Both the position numbers and the translations under genes were made by a program. A stretch of 64,000 nt of DNA, taken from assembly GCA_025869435.1 (NCBI GenBank), contig JAOZVS010000064.1:17779-81778 (forward strand). The letters are read 5' to 3'. This stretch comes from Zavarzinia sp. Lineage in GTDB: Bacteria > Pseudomonadota > Alphaproteobacteria > Zavarziniales > Zavarziniaceae. Below the pieces are notes generated by a model that was not told the DNA's origin, did no database searches, and saw only the letters and a program-made list of their open reading frames with translations. Every line of letters starts with the position of its first letter. Position 1 is the stretch's first letter. Below are positions 9,430 to 19,157 of the stretch, in pieces.

Positions 9430-10815
9430 CTACTGCGCGCCCATGCGGCGCACGGCATCGGGCGAGAACATGGAGGTATCGACATCCCTGGCGTCCAGAT
9501 CGAAGATCTTCTCTTCGTTCTTCATGCCGAAGGTCAGGTATTTGCCCGATTGCAGATCATAGGAGATCTCGATCACCGACGAGCACAGGGGCACGTCATA
9601 GGCGTTGATCAGCGGCCCCTCCTGCACCCGCCACAGGGTGCTTCGGGTGTCATAGGCATCGATGGCGACGATATTCCAGCTGTCCTCGTCCAGATAGAAT
9701 GTGCGCCGGCCATAGATATGGCGCGAACCCTCCTTCAGGGTCGCGTCGACGACGAAGGCACGGTGCAATTCGTAACGGTTCAGGTCCTGCCTTATGTGGT
9801 TGGGGGTCAGAATGTCCTTGTATTTGTACTTGGGCGACATCAGCTCATAGGCATTGTAACCCATGTAGATCTCGCGCTTGGGCAGCAGCTTGAAGTCGTA
9901 GCGATCGGTCGCGCCGTTGTACATGTCGAATGTATCGGCCGGGGCGAGGCCATCGGTCTGCGGCGCGGGATTGTCATAGGCGATGTCGGGCGCCCGCAGG
10001 AGGCGCCTGGTGCCCGGATTGTAGACCCAGGCCTGACGCGGCAATTCCTTCGCGTTGATCGTATCGAGCACGAGGACGATCGTGCCGGCCGAGCGCGGCG
10101 GATAGGTGATGAAATTGAGGTAGGAGATACCGATGTTGTTCAGCTGGGTGATATCCGTGACGTCACCGATGCGATTCAACCCCGGTCCGTTGTAATGGGC
10201 GATGCCGATGTCGCTGCCTCGCACGAGATCGTAGGAACCATCCCGCGCCACCAGCGCGGCAGCGAAGTAGCGCCGTCCCTTGAAGCCGCGATAGCGCAGC
10301 CGGTGGTTCCAGATCGCCTCGACCCCGGTCTGCGGGATGGGAAACGGATTGCCCAGCAGGGCATCATGCAGGCCGTTGTTGTCCTCGGTCATCGTCGCGG
10401 TCAGGGCGTTCCGCTTGTTCGCCTCGTAGATCCGCTCGGGCAGGGCGCAGCTCCGCCGCGTCGGATAGACGTTGATCGCATAGGTCGGATAGAGCTTCAG
10501 CAGCGCCATCTGGCCCGTCGTCAGGCGCCCCTTGTAACTATCGGCGTTTTTTCCCGTGATGGCGAACAGTACCTTGTCGTCCGGGAAGGGTGTGACGTGG
10601 TGCCGCCCGGGCGTGTAACCCGGCGGCGGCGCCTTCACCCCGCCGTCCCAGGGCGGTATCGTGCCATCGGCATTGCCGGCCTTCTCGGCGCCCATGGCGG
10701 TCAGGTCCTGCCCCAATCGCTCGGCATCGGCCGGCGAAACCTTGCCCCAGGCCCCGCCGGCAGCCGCGGCAGCCAGCACGCCGACGACCGCCGCAATCGC
10801 CAATTTCATCGCCAC
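9430..10815 (-). CDS. DUF1329 family protein
   Basis: 461 aa; signal peptide; KVSPADAERLGQDLTAMGAEKAGNADGTIPPWDGG typical N-terminus; KREIYMGYNAYELMSPKYKYKDIL. Confidence 0.92.
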   Translation of the reverse strand: MAMKLAIAAVVGVLAAAAAGGAWGKVSPADAERLGQDLTAMGAEKAGNADGTIPPWDGGVKAPPPGYTPGRHHVTPFPDDKVLFAITGKNADSYKGRLTTGQMALLKLYPTYAINVYPTRRSCALPERIYEANKRNALTATMTEDNNGLHDALLGNPFPIPQTGVEAIWNHRLRYRGFKGRRYFAAALVARDGSYDLVRGSDIGIAHYNGPGLNRIGDVTDITQLNNIGISYLNFITYPPRSAGTIVLVLDTINAKELPRQAWVYNPGTRRLLRAPDIAYDNPAPQTDGLAPADTFDMYNGATDRYDFKLLPKREIYMGYNAYELMSPKYKYKDILTPNHIRQDLNRYELHRAFVVDATLKEGSRHIYGRRTFYLDEDSWNIVAIDAYDTRSTLWRVQEGPLINAYDVPLCSSVIEISYDLQSGKYLTFGMKNEEKIFDLDARDVDTSMFSPDAVRRMGAQ

Positions 10816-11047
10816 CTCCCCTGCATTTCCGGTCTTTTCGGACTTTGTTCAGCCCGTATCGCCGTTTCTCTCGTCATAAGGGTGAAGGGGTCGGGCATTG
10901 TTGTGAATTCGTGTTCCCGCCATCGGCACCACGAGCCCGCAAGCCAGCAAATCAGCCGTTTTCCACCCCTCGCGAAGGGTGAAAAGTGGAATTAGTTTCC
11001 GTTGCACTCGCAAATGCCGCCGGCCACGGGCGTGCGATCGGTGAAAA

Positions 11048-11067
11048 ACCCCTCTGATCAGAGGGGT
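11048..11067. promoter_or_regulatory. lux-box-like perfect 20-bp palindrome
   Basis: ACCCCTCTGATCAGAGGGGT; 64 bp upstream of the HTH gene start at 11131 and close to luxI/luxR. Confidence 0.7.
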
Positions 11068-11130
11068 GCCGGTTTCGACGCCTCGGCGCAGCCTTCTCTC
11101 CATAAAAGACAGGCAGAATGGCTGGGGCAC

Positions 11131-11538
11131 ATGATCGGAACTTCCACGGACACATCCATCTTCGCGGCGAGCATCGGCCGCTGGCTTTACGGGCTGCGCG
11201 CGGTTCGCGGCCTGACGATAGACGATCTGGCGGCGCGCTCCGGCTTCTGCCCGGCGCGGGTCAGGGAAATCGAAAAAGGTCAGGCGCGGCCCGCCGGTAT
11301 CGATGAACTCGGCGAATTGCTGAAGGCCATCGACCCGGCCCTGCTGCGCCGTCTGGTCGAATTCGCCAGCAACCTCGGCGCCGCTTCCAACAGTATCGAC
11401 GATGCCTGCGACCTGTCGCATCTGGCCAGCCGGCTCGTCGCCGCCTTCGGCGGCGTCACCTCGACCGCGACCCGGGATGCGGTGGCCGATCTTGTGGAAA
11501 CCATCGCCGGCCGCACCGTCCGCCACTACCATGCGTAA
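11131..11538 (+). CDS. XRE-family HTH protein
   Basis: IGRWLYGLRAVRGLTIDDLAARSGFCPARVREIEKGQARPAGIDELGELLKAI. Confidence 0.8.
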   Translation: MIGTSTDTSIFAASIGRWLYGLRAVRGLTIDDLAARSGFCPARVREIEKGQARPAGIDELGELLKAIDPALLRRLVEFASNLGAASNSIDDACDLSHLASRLVAAFGGVTSTATRDAVADLVETIAGRTVRHYHA

Positions 11539-11559
11539 TCATTCATGGGACGTTAAAAT

Positions 11560-11579
11560 ACCCCTCTGATCAGACAGGC
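11560..11579. promoter_or_regulatory. lux-box-like element upstream of luxI
   Basis: ACCCCTCTGATCAGACAGGC; left 14 bases identical to the 11048 palindrome; 55 bp upstream of the luxI start. Confidence 0.72.
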
Positions 11580-11633
11580 GCGGTTAATAACCAATTAATT
11601 GTTCCATTGCTTGCCACAACTTGGAGGCAGGCA

Positions 11634-12263
11634 ATGATCGACGTCATCGGTCCCTGGAACAGGGCAAACCACAAGCGCACGCTGGAGGAAATGTTCCGTC
11701 TGCGGCACCAGGTCTTCGTCGAGGAAATGGGCTGGCAGTTGCCCATGGCCCGCGACGGCTTGGAAATCGATCAGTTCGACACACCGCGCACGGTCTATCT
11801 CGTCTGTCGCGGGGACGATGGCGCCATCGCGGGCTCGATGCGGCTCATCCCCTCGGTGCTGCCGCATCTGCTGGGCGATGTCTTTCCCAAGCTCTGCGAT
11901 GGTCCCGTGCCGCGCGGCCCGGCCATTTTCGAGAGCAGTCGCAGCTGCGTGTCGCGCCGCGCGCGGGAAAACGATCGTCGGGGCACGGTCTGGGGCGCGC
12001 TGTCCTGCGGCATGATCGAATATGCCATGCTGCGCGAGCTGGATTTCATCACCGCCGTCATGGACCGGCGCATGGTCGGCATGGCCCAGGCCGCCGACTG
12101 GCACTTGAACGTGCTCGGCCCCGAGATCGAGATGGGGGGAGTCGGGGTCGTCGGCGTCACCATGCCGATCGACACGGTCGCGCTGCAGACGGTACGCCGT
12201 CAGCGTGGCGTGCCCGACCCGGTGCTGCGCCTGCGTTTCACCGACGCCGCCATCGCGGCCTGA
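11634..12263 (+). CDS. Acyl-homoserine-lactone synthase (LuxI family)
   Basis: MFRLRHQVFVEEMGWQLP...DQFDTPRTVYLVCRGDDGAIAGSMRLIPS...FESSRSCVSRRARE. Confidence 0.93.
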   Translation: MIDVIGPWNRANHKRTLEEMFRLRHQVFVEEMGWQLPMARDGLEIDQFDTPRTVYLVCRGDDGAIAGSMRLIPSVLPHLLGDVFPKLCDGPVPRGPAIFESSRSCVSRRARENDRRGTVWGALSCGMIEYAMLRELDFITAVMDRRMVGMAQAADWHLNVLGPEIEMGGVGVVGVTMPIDTVALQTVRRQRGVPDPVLRLRFTDAAIAA

Positions 12264-12265
12264 GG

Positions 12266-12973
12266 TCAGGGGTAAAGCAGGCCGAAGCGAATGGCCGCCA
12301 CGATGGCCTGAATGCGTGTCGAGGCGCCGAACTTCCGTTTCGCGCCCTCGACATGCCAGTGCACGGTGGTTTCGCTGATGTTTAGGATCTGAGCGATCGC
12401 CCAGTCCGACTTGCCGGCGGCGACCCAGTGCAGGCAATCCCGTTCACGCTTGGTCAGGCTGGGCAGATCCTCCGCCCAGCCCCGGCGCACCAGGATCCGG
12501 GCACGGTCGTGGGCGACCGTGGCGAGAAAACGCAGGGCCATCAGGACACGGGGATCGTCGTCCACCTTGCGGCCGGCGAAGGTCACTTCGGCGCAATAGC
12601 CGGCCGGGCCGTGAATCGGAATGGTCAGGCCGTGGTTCAGGCCAAAGCTGGTGGCTTCGTTCATGATCCGGCGCTGCGCCGTCGTCGAATGAGCCGAAGC
12701 CTCGGCCCAGGTGAAGGGCAGGACATCCGAGGCAGCCCGGCGAAACACCGGATCGATCAGGGCGAATTCCTGCGTGACGTAATGCTCCACCCAGATTTCA
12801 GGCATTTTCACGATGGCCAGGGCATCGGGATGCAGCTTATTGGTCTTCGGGATTTCCATGCAGGCGGAATGGCCATAGCCATGCCCATCCGCAACACCGG
12901 CGAGCACATCGAAGGCCCCGATCGCCGTTTCAGCCCGATCGATCCTGTCTGCCACATCCAGAAGATTGATCAC
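12266..12973 (-). CDS. LuxR-family autoinducer-binding transcriptional regulator
   Basis: N-terminal autoinducer-binding domain; C-terminal LTKRERDCLHWVAAGKSDWAIAQILNISETTVHWHVEGAKRKFGASTRIQA HTH. Confidence 0.93.
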   Translation of the reverse strand: MINLLDVADRIDRAETAIGAFDVLAGVADGHGYGHSACMEIPKTNKLHPDALAIVKMPEIWVEHYVTQEFALIDPVFRRAASDVLPFTWAEASAHSTTAQRRIMNEATSFGLNHGLTIPIHGPAGYCAEVTFAGRKVDDDPRVLMALRFLATVAHDRARILVRRGWAEDLPSLTKRERDCLHWVAAGKSDWAIAQILNISETTVHWHVEGAKRKFGASTRIQAIVAAIRFGLLYP

Positions 12974-12991
12974 GCGCCCGCCCCACCCGGC

Positions 12992-13312
12992 TCAATGCCC
13001 GCGACAATTGTCCACCGCTTCGCGCATTTCGCCAAGAGCCCGTGCATCATCCAGCAAACGATTGAGCGCCTCGACACCGTGATCGCGGCGGATGCGCTCG
13101 ACAACGAAGATCAGCATGGCCTCGAGATCGCCGATCGGCATGGGCCGGCGGTTGCGCCCACGCTCGGTCGACTGGCGCCACTCTTCCTCGAGCAGGTGTC
13201 GCAGCACGCCATCGCCCAGGGCCGTCGCGATGGAATGCACCACGGCACGCAGCTTGGCGGCGGCCATGGCATCGTCACCAGGGAACTCCACAGGGGATGA
13301 GCTTTGACCCAT
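12992..13312 (-). CDS. Small hypothetical helical protein co-oriented upstream of luxR
   Basis: 106 aa ORF, 18 bp upstream of luxR; AAKLRAVVHSIATALGDGVLRHLLEEEWRQS...MLIFVVERIRRDHGVEALNRLLDDAR. Confidence 0.55.
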   Translation of the reverse strand: MGQSSSPVEFPGDDAMAAAKLRAVVHSIATALGDGVLRHLLEEEWRQSTERGRNRRPMPIGDLEAMLIFVVERIRRDHGVEALNRLLDDARALGEMREAVDNCRGH

Positions 13313-13351
13313 GTCAGCAACCTACCAAAAGTTGTTTTTAACGCTACACAA

Positions 13352-13927
13352 CTACCCCTGCCAGATCAAGCCCCCCCGGGACCAGTCCGCGGGCGGCAGT
13401 TCCGCATCATGCCAATAGCGCAGCGCCATGCTCCAGGCCCCCGCGGCCTCCTGCCCCGCGATGTCGAACAGCAGCCGGCGCAGGCCCGCCGCCACCTCCG
13501 CAAGACCGCAGAGGGACAGGCAACGCAGCATTCGCGTGAAGCGCAGATGATTGTGATCGATGGGGCCGAGCCAATGGCGATAAAGCCCCGGAAAGGCCGC
13601 CGATCGCGTGAAACAGTCGCCCCGCCGCTCGATCCCGTAAAGCCGCGTCATCGTGTCGAGCGAGGTCAGCAAGGCGGCGCGCAGGTCGTCGCGGGCCGCG
13701 ATTTCGCGGGCCTCGGCAAGGCTCAGCAGGGGGGCTTCGGCGTTGGCTCCGCTCGGCTCCGGCAGGGGAAACAGCCACTGGATGAAATCGTGGCGGCTTT
13801 CCAGCCAGCTATCCGGTTTCGCCCAGATGTCGCCGATCAGGCGCCCCGCGCCATCGGCGGCCGTGCCGGCGAGAAAGGATGTGAGATGTGTCACCATTCC
13901 GCTCCCTGACGCTTGCGCCGCCGTCAT
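13352..13927 (-). CDS. Opioid growth factor receptor-related (OGFr_N-like) protein
   Basis: FLAGTAADGAGRLIGDIWAKPDSWLESRHDFIQWLFPLPEPSGANAEAPLLS: (H)DFIQWLFP motif characteristic of the family. Confidence 0.75.
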   Translation of the reverse strand: MTAAQASGSGMVTHLTSFLAGTAADGAGRLIGDIWAKPDSWLESRHDFIQWLFPLPEPSGANAEAPLLSLAEAREIAARDDLRAALLTSLDTMTRLYGIERRGDCFTRSAAFPGLYRHWLGPIDHNHLRFTRMLRCLSLCGLAEVAAGLRRLLFDIAGQEAAGAWSMALRYWHDAELPPADWSRGGLIWQG

Positions 13928-14007
13928 CCCCTCGCCACCCTGCTGTCGCAATATTACCCGGATTGCGCAATACAACACCCGGGACCACCAGTCTTCGGGG
14001 GGAAGAA

Positions 14008-16065
14008 ATGGCAATGCGCTCGCTGAACACGCGCTCTCTACTGCTGGCCGCCACGGCCGGCCTCGGCTTCTGGACTTCCATGCCGGCCCTGGCCCAGGAT
14101 CTCGAACTCGACCGCGTCATGCTCTCGACGGGCGGTGTCGGCTATTTCGAATATGAAGCCAAGGTGAGCGGCAACGCCACCCTGACGCTCGACGTGCCGC
14201 TCGACCAGGTCGACGACGTGCTGAAAAGCCTCGTCATCTTCGACGACAAGGGCGGCGTCGGCGGCGTCGAACTCGCCGGACAGGAGCCCGTCGCGCAGAT
14301 GTTCCGCGACCTGCCCTTCGGCCCCGAGGCGCTGGAATCGCCGGTCGCCCTGCTGAACGCCCTGCAGGGCAGCGAAGTCGTGACCAGCGGCAGCCGGATG
14401 CTGCGCGGCCGCCTGCTGAAGGTCGAGGCCGAGACCCGCGCCCTGCCGGGCGACGGCGGCACGATCACCCGCAATCGCGTCACCCTGCTGACCGGCGAAG
14501 GCATCCAGCAACTGGTGCTGGAAGACGCGGAAGCGGTCAAATTCGCCGATCCCGCGCTGCAGGCCCAGGTCGACAAGGCGCTGGCCGCAATCGCCGAGGC
14601 CCATGCCCGCGACCGCCGCTCGCTGACCATCACCGCGACCGGCACCGGCAGCCGCACCTTACGCGTCGCCTATGTCACCGGGACGCCCTTGTGGAAGACA
14701 TCCTACCGCCTGTCCCTGCCGGCCGACCCCACAGCGACCAAGGCCAATCTCCAGGGCTGGGCGGTGCTGGAAAACACCAGCGGCCAGGACTGGAAGAATG
14801 TCGAGCTGACCCTCGTCTCGGGTAGCCCGGTCACCTTCCGCCAGGCGCTCTATGCCTCCTATTACGTCGACCGGCCGGAAATCCCGGTCGAGGTCGTTGG
14901 CCGCATCCTGCCCAATGTCGATACCGGCGGCAGCGCCGTGGCCGAGGTCGCCGATGCCGCGCCCAAGGAATTCGAGCAGTTCGATCGATCCCGTGCCTTC
15001 GCCGCCGAATCGGTGGGCGCCGCGCCGCCCATGCCGGTCATGGCCCCGGCGCCCATGGCCGCGGGGGCCGGCATGGCGGAAGGCGCGACCGAAGTCGCGA
15101 CGACCGAAGCCCTGACCCAGGTCGTGTTCAGGCTGGAAAAGCCGGTCTCCGTCGCCTCCGGCCGCTCTCTCTCGGTGCCGATCATCGACCGCGACGTGCC
15201 GGCCGCGCGCCTCGCCCTCTATCAGCCCGGGGTGCACGACCGCCATCCCCTCGCCGCCGTCCGCCTGACCAATGACGGCGAGACCGGCCTGCCGCCGGGC
15301 ATCCTCACCCTCTACGAACAGGGGCCGACCGGCTTCGCCTATGTCGGCGACGCCCGTCTCGCGGTTCTGCCGGCGGGGGAGGAACGGATGGTTTCCTATG
15401 CCCTCGACCAGAAGCTGCGCGTCGACCATGCCGAGATCAGCGACTCGACCCTGACCGCCGGCAGCATCGCCAGTGGCGTCTTCCGCTACGAGACGGTGGA
15501 GCGGCGGACCATGACCTACCGCATCGCCGCCCCGGCGCGGGAAGCCCGCGGCATGATCCTCGAATTGCCCAAACTCTCGGGCTATGCGGTGGTCGAACCG
15601 GCGACGGGTGTCGAGGAAACCGACCGCTACTGGCGCGTGCCGGCGAAACTCGATGCCGGCAAGACGGTCGAAGTGAAGGTGGTGGCGGAACGGAAAGGTG
15701 CCTCGGGCCTCGCCGTCGCCAATCTGAACGACGCGCAGATCGCCTATTACGGCGCCAGCGGCGCGATCGACGACAAGACCAAGGCAGCCTTCGCCAAACT
15801 GGCCGAACTCCGCCGCGCCATCAGCGCCCGCGATACCGCGATCGAGGATGCGAACGAGAAACTGGCCCGTCTGTCCGAGGAACAGGAGCGCCTGCGCGAG
15901 AACCTCGCCAGCGTGCCCAAGGACACCGACCTCTATCGCCGCTACCTGAAGAAGCTCGACGAGCAGGAAACCGCGATCGAGAATCTCCAGTCCAGCCTCG
16001 CCGAAGCGCAGGACGCCCGCCAGACCGCCCAGCGCAAGCTGGAAGACTTCATCGCCAGTCTCTGA
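14008..16065 (+). CDS. DUF4139 domain-containing exported protein
   Basis: Signal peptide MRSLNTRSLLLAATAGLGFWTSMPALAQ; LRVAYVTGTPLWKTSYRL, WAVLENTSGQDWKNVELTLVSGSPVTFRQALY. Confidence 0.88.
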   Translation: MAMRSLNTRSLLLAATAGLGFWTSMPALAQDLELDRVMLSTGGVGYFEYEAKVSGNATLTLDVPLDQVDDVLKSLVIFDDKGGVGGVELAGQEPVAQMFRDLPFGPEALESPVALLNALQGSEVVTSGSRMLRGRLLKVEAETRALPGDGGTITRNRVTLLTGEGIQQLVLEDAEAVKFADPALQAQVDKALAAIAEAHARDRRSLTITATGTGSRTLRVAYVTGTPLWKTSYRLSLPADPTATKANLQGWAVLENTSGQDWKNVELTLVSGSPVTFRQALYASYYVDRPEIPVEVVGRILPNVDTGGSAVAEVADAAPKEFEQFDRSRAFAAESVGAAPPMPVMAPAPMAAGAGMAEGATEVATTEALTQVVFRLEKPVSVASGRSLSVPIIDRDVPAARLALYQPGVHDRHPLAAVRLTNDGETGLPPGILTLYEQGPTGFAYVGDARLAVLPAGEERMVSYALDQKLRVDHAEISDSTLTAGSIASGVFRYETVERRTMTYRIAAPAREARGMILELPKLSGYAVVEPATGVEETDRYWRVPAKLDAGKTVEVKVVAERKGASGLAVANLNDAQIAYYGASGAIDDKTKAAFAKLAELRRAISARDTAIEDANEKLARLSEEQERLRENLASVPKDTDLYRRYLKKLDEQETAIENLQSSLAEAQDARQTAQRKLEDFIASL

Positions 16066-16091
16066 GCGCTGGCGCGAATTGCCCCCACGGC

Positions 16092-16115
16092 CCCCCGGCC
16101 CGATCCGGCCGGGGG
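16092..16115 (+). terminator. Hairpin downstream of the DUF4139 gene
   Basis: CCCCCGGCC-N6-GGCCGGGGG just after the stop codon; no strong T run. Confidence 0.45.
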
Positions 16116-16159
16116 CTTCCGCTGTTGCGGGGGAGCATGGGGCCGTGGATCATGCTCCC

Positions 16160-16678
16160 ATGTCGCCCTTCGGCCGTCTCGCCTTTCCCCTCGCCCTTGC
16201 CGCCGCCGGTATCGTCGGCGCCTGGGCGACCGCCGTCAGTTTCGACCGGGCGTCGGCGCTGTGGCAGGAGCCGGATTGGCCGGCCGCGACGGCCGAGGTC
16301 ATGGACATCACCGAAGATGCCGCCACCGGCTTCCGCCTGCATGTCCGCTTCATGCCCCGCGGCCAGGGTCTGGTGGAAGCCGTGACGCGCGATCCCATCG
16401 GCGAGGCGCAGGTCGCGATCCTGCGCGAGGCGGCGCGAAAGACATCTGGCGGCAAGGCCACCGCCCTCGTCTATTACCGGCCGGATCTGCCACAGGAAGT
16501 GCGCGTCGGCCGGCACGAACGGGGCGCGCGGGCGATGGCGGCCGGTTTCGGCGCCCTGGGGCTTCTGGTCGCGGCCCTGTCGCTGTTCGCCCTCGGCCGG
16601 GCCGGCGGGGTGGTGTTCAGCCCCGCAGGATCCCGACCATCAGGAAATATTGCCCAAGGTAGTAAGTCGCCCAGATGA
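16160..16678 (+). CDS. DUF3592-like membrane protein
   Basis: Two hydrophobic segments around ATAEVMDITED...GKATALVYYRPDLPQEVRV. Confidence 0.6.
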   Translation: MSPFGRLAFPLALAAAGIVGAWATAVSFDRASALWQEPDWPAATAEVMDITEDAATGFRLHVRFMPRGQGLVEAVTRDPIGEAQVAILREAARKTSGGKATALVYYRPDLPQEVRVGRHERGARAMAAGFGALGLLVAALSLFALGRAGGVVFSPAGSRPSGNIAQGSKSPR

Positions 16679-17309
16679 GGTGATGCACCCCGGCGAAGGG
16701 CTGGCCGAAGCGCGAGACGGCGATCATCGCGTCCGAGCCCATGAACAGCAGTGCGCCAAGGGCGACGAAGACCGTGCTCGCCGGCAAGACCAGCGCCCCC
16801 GCCACCATGACGACGATCACCGACATATAGACCGCGACCGGCACCGTCATCTCGCCGAGGCCCTGCCGCAGGCTGGCGAACAGGCCAAGGGCGAGGGCGA
16901 CGCAGACGACCAGCATGACGATGCGCGGGGCATCCGCCCGCAGGCCGAAATGGCCGATCACCCAGGCGAAAATGGCGATATAGGCGAGATGGGCCAGCAG
17001 GAAGGAGCCCAGCCCGAAGATGAACCAGCGCTTTTCGTCCCGCAGGGCCAGGAAGACATCGCCCATGGTCGACAGCGCCAGCGCGGCAACGAGAAGAACG
17101 CCCAGCAGCGGACCGCCGGGAATCGAGATCGCGACCAGAAGGGCCAGCGCACCGATCGGCACCGCCTTCAGCCAGGGCATCAGCGGATACCAGTCGCCCC
17201 CGGTCCGGCCGAGATAGAGCACCGCCGTCAGCAGCGAGAGCACGAACAACCCGTAACGCAGGGTATCGAGCCCGTCGCCCCGAGGGCCGAGCAGCGGAAC
17301 GGAGAGCAT
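16617..17309 (-). CDS. Lysoplasmalogenase (YhhN/TMEM86 family)
   Basis: 230 aa multi-TM; PLMPWLKAVPIGALALLVA..., LALSTMGDVFLAL, FMGSDAMIAVSRF. Confidence 0.85.
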   Translation of the reverse strand: MLSVPLLGPRGDGLDTLRYGLFVLSLLTAVLYLGRTGGDWYPLMPWLKAVPIGALALLVAISIPGGPLLGVLLVAALALSTMGDVFLALRDEKRWFIFGLGSFLLAHLAYIAIFAWVIGHFGLRADAPRIVMLVVCVALALGLFASLRQGLGEMTVPVAVYMSVIVVMVAGALVLPASTVFVALGALLFMGSDAMIAVSRFGQPFAGVHHLIWATYYLGQYFLMVGILRG

Positions 17310-17337
17310 TGGTGTCGCCTCGCCGAAAAAAGAACAT

Positions 17338-17361
17338 GGGGAGGCGGAAAACCGCCTCCCC
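17338..17361 (-). terminator. Rho-independent terminator for thiolase gene
   Basis: GGGGAGGCGG-AAAA-CCGCCTCCCC; on the minus strand followed by a T-rich tract. Confidence 0.75.
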
Positions 17362-17369
17362 AAACAGGC

Positions 17370-18545
17370 TCAGAGGATCTCGAACAGGCCGGCCGCGCCC
17401 ATGCCGCCGCCGATGCACATGGTGACGACGCCATACTTGGCACCGCGACGCTTGCCTTCGATCAGCAGGTGGCCGGTCATGCGGGCACCCGACATGCCGT
17501 AAGGGTGACCGATCGAGATCGCGCCACCCGAGACGTTCAGCTTTTCCATCGGAATGCCGAGACGGTCGCGGCAATAGACGACCTGCACGGCGAAGGCTTC
17601 GTTCAGCTCCCACAGGTCGATGTCGTCGACCTTCAGGCCATGACGGGCGAGCAGCTTCGGCACGGCGAAGACGGGGCCGATGCCCATCTCGTCCGGCTCG
17701 CAACCGGCGACGGCGAAGCCGCGGAACACGCCGAGCGGCTTCAGGCCCTTCTTCTCTGCGATCTTGGCTTCCATCAGCACGCAGGCCGAGGCGCCGTCCG
17801 ACAGCTGCGAGGCATTGCCGGCGGTGACGACGCCGCCCTTGATCGCCTGCAGCTTCTGAAGGCCCTCGAGGGTGGTCTCGGGCCGGTTGCCCTCGTCCTT
17901 CTTCAGTTCGGTCTCGACGTCGGAAACCTGGCCCGTCGCCTTGTCCATCACCTTCATGATCGACTTCAGCGGCACGATTTCATCGTCGAAGGCGCCAGCG
18001 GCCTGGGCGGCGGCGGTGCGCTGCTGGCTCGACAGCGAATATTCGTCCTGCACGTCGCGCGAGACATTATAGCGCTCGCCGACCAGATCGGCGGTATCGA
18101 GCATCGGCATCCACAGGGACGGCTTGTGCTCCATCAGCCAGTCTTCGGTGAAATAATTGACGTTCAGGTTGTTCTGGACGAGCGAGATGGACTCGAGCCC
18201 GCCGCCGACCATGACGTCGGCATTGCCGGCCATGATCTGCTGGGCGGCCAGGGCGATCGCATTGAGGCCCGACGAACAGAAACGGTTCACCGTCGCGCCC
18301 GCGACCGAAACCGGCAGGCCGGCGCGGATCGCCGCGTTGCGCGCGACATTGTGGCCCGTCGCGCCTTCCGGCAGGCCGACGCCCATATAGACATCGTCGA
18401 TTTCCGCGCCCTCGATGCCGGCCCGGGCAACGGCGTGGCTGATCGCGTGGCCGCCCAGGGTGGCGCCATGGGTCGCGTTGAAAGCACCGCGGAACGCCTT
18501 GCCGATCGGCGTGCGGGCGGTCGAAACGATGACGGCTTCTCTCAT
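17370..18545 (-). CDS. Acetyl-CoA C-acyltransferase (thiolase)
   Basis: [35 protein letters not shown] nucleophile Cys; [33 protein letters not shown]. Confidence 0.96.
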   Translation of the reverse strand: MREAVIVSTARTPIGKAFRGAFNATHGATLGGHAISHAVARAGIEGAEIDDVYMGVGLPEGATGHNVARNAAIRAGLPVSVAGATVNRFCSSGLNAIALAAQQIMAGNADVMVGGGLESISLVQNNLNVNYFTEDWLMEHKPSLWMPMLDTADLVGERYNVSRDVQDEYSLSSQQRTAAAQAAGAFDDEIVPLKSIMKVMDKATGQVSDVETELKKDEGNRPETTLEGLQKLQAIKGGVVTAGNASQLSDGASACVLMEAKIAEKKGLKPLGVFRGFAVAGCEPDEMGIGPVFAVPKLLARHGLKVDDIDLWELNEAFAVQVVYCRDRLGIPMEKLNVSGGAISIGHPYGMSGARMTGHLLIEGKRRGAKYGVVTMCIGGGMGAAGLFEIL

Positions 18546-18761
18546 GATACGAGCTCTCCTCAGTGACTTGGACCCTTGTGGGTCTCTGGATGCGCCGGGC
18601 CTTGATAGCGCGCTCCAAAATCCGCCGAAACAGATTTCTGTGGCCGGGGCGGCATTTGTCGGCACCGCTTCATGTGGCAATGCGAAATTGGCGGTTCACA
18701 AGGGCGGATGGCGCCGCTAAGAAAAATGAACAAACTGTCATGTTCACGAGGACGCGAACCC

Positions 18762-19157
18762 ATGGCCCTGCCCCAGCCTTCCTTCGATTTTCCCGGCTTC
18801 CTCGGCCTGATCGGGCCGGTCCGCACCGAGAAGACGGAAGGGGCCCCCTGGACCTTCTCCTTCACCGTCGGCGACCAGCACCTGAACCCGGGCGGCGTCT
18901 GCCACGGCGGCATGTTGATGAGCTTCGCCGATCATGTGCTCGGCACCGTGGTCTGGGAATCCCTCGGCTACAGGCCGTGCTCGACCATCACCCTGAACTG
19001 CGATTTCGCGACCGCGGCCAAGCCCGGCGACCTCGTCGAGGGCGAGGCCCGCATCACCCGCTCTACCCGCTCGCTCATTTTCGTGAATGGCCTGCTCACC
19101 TGCCGGGGCGCCATCGTGATGCAGGCGACCGGCATCTGGAAGGTGCTGGGCGCGTGA
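18762..19157 (+). CDS. PaaI-family (hotdog-fold) thioesterase
   Basis: LNPGGVCHGGMLMSFADHVLG motif. Confidence 0.9.
   Translation: MALPQPSFDFPGFLGLIGPVRTEKTEGAPWTFSFTVGDQHLNPGGVCHGGMLMSFADHVLGTVVWESLGYRPCSTITLNCDFATAAKPGDLVEGEARITRSTRSLIFVNGLLTCRGAIVMQATGIWKVLGA

Noticed and set aside
9178-10995. 605-aa plus-strand ORF
   Set aside because: Antisense to DUF1329; no domain signal
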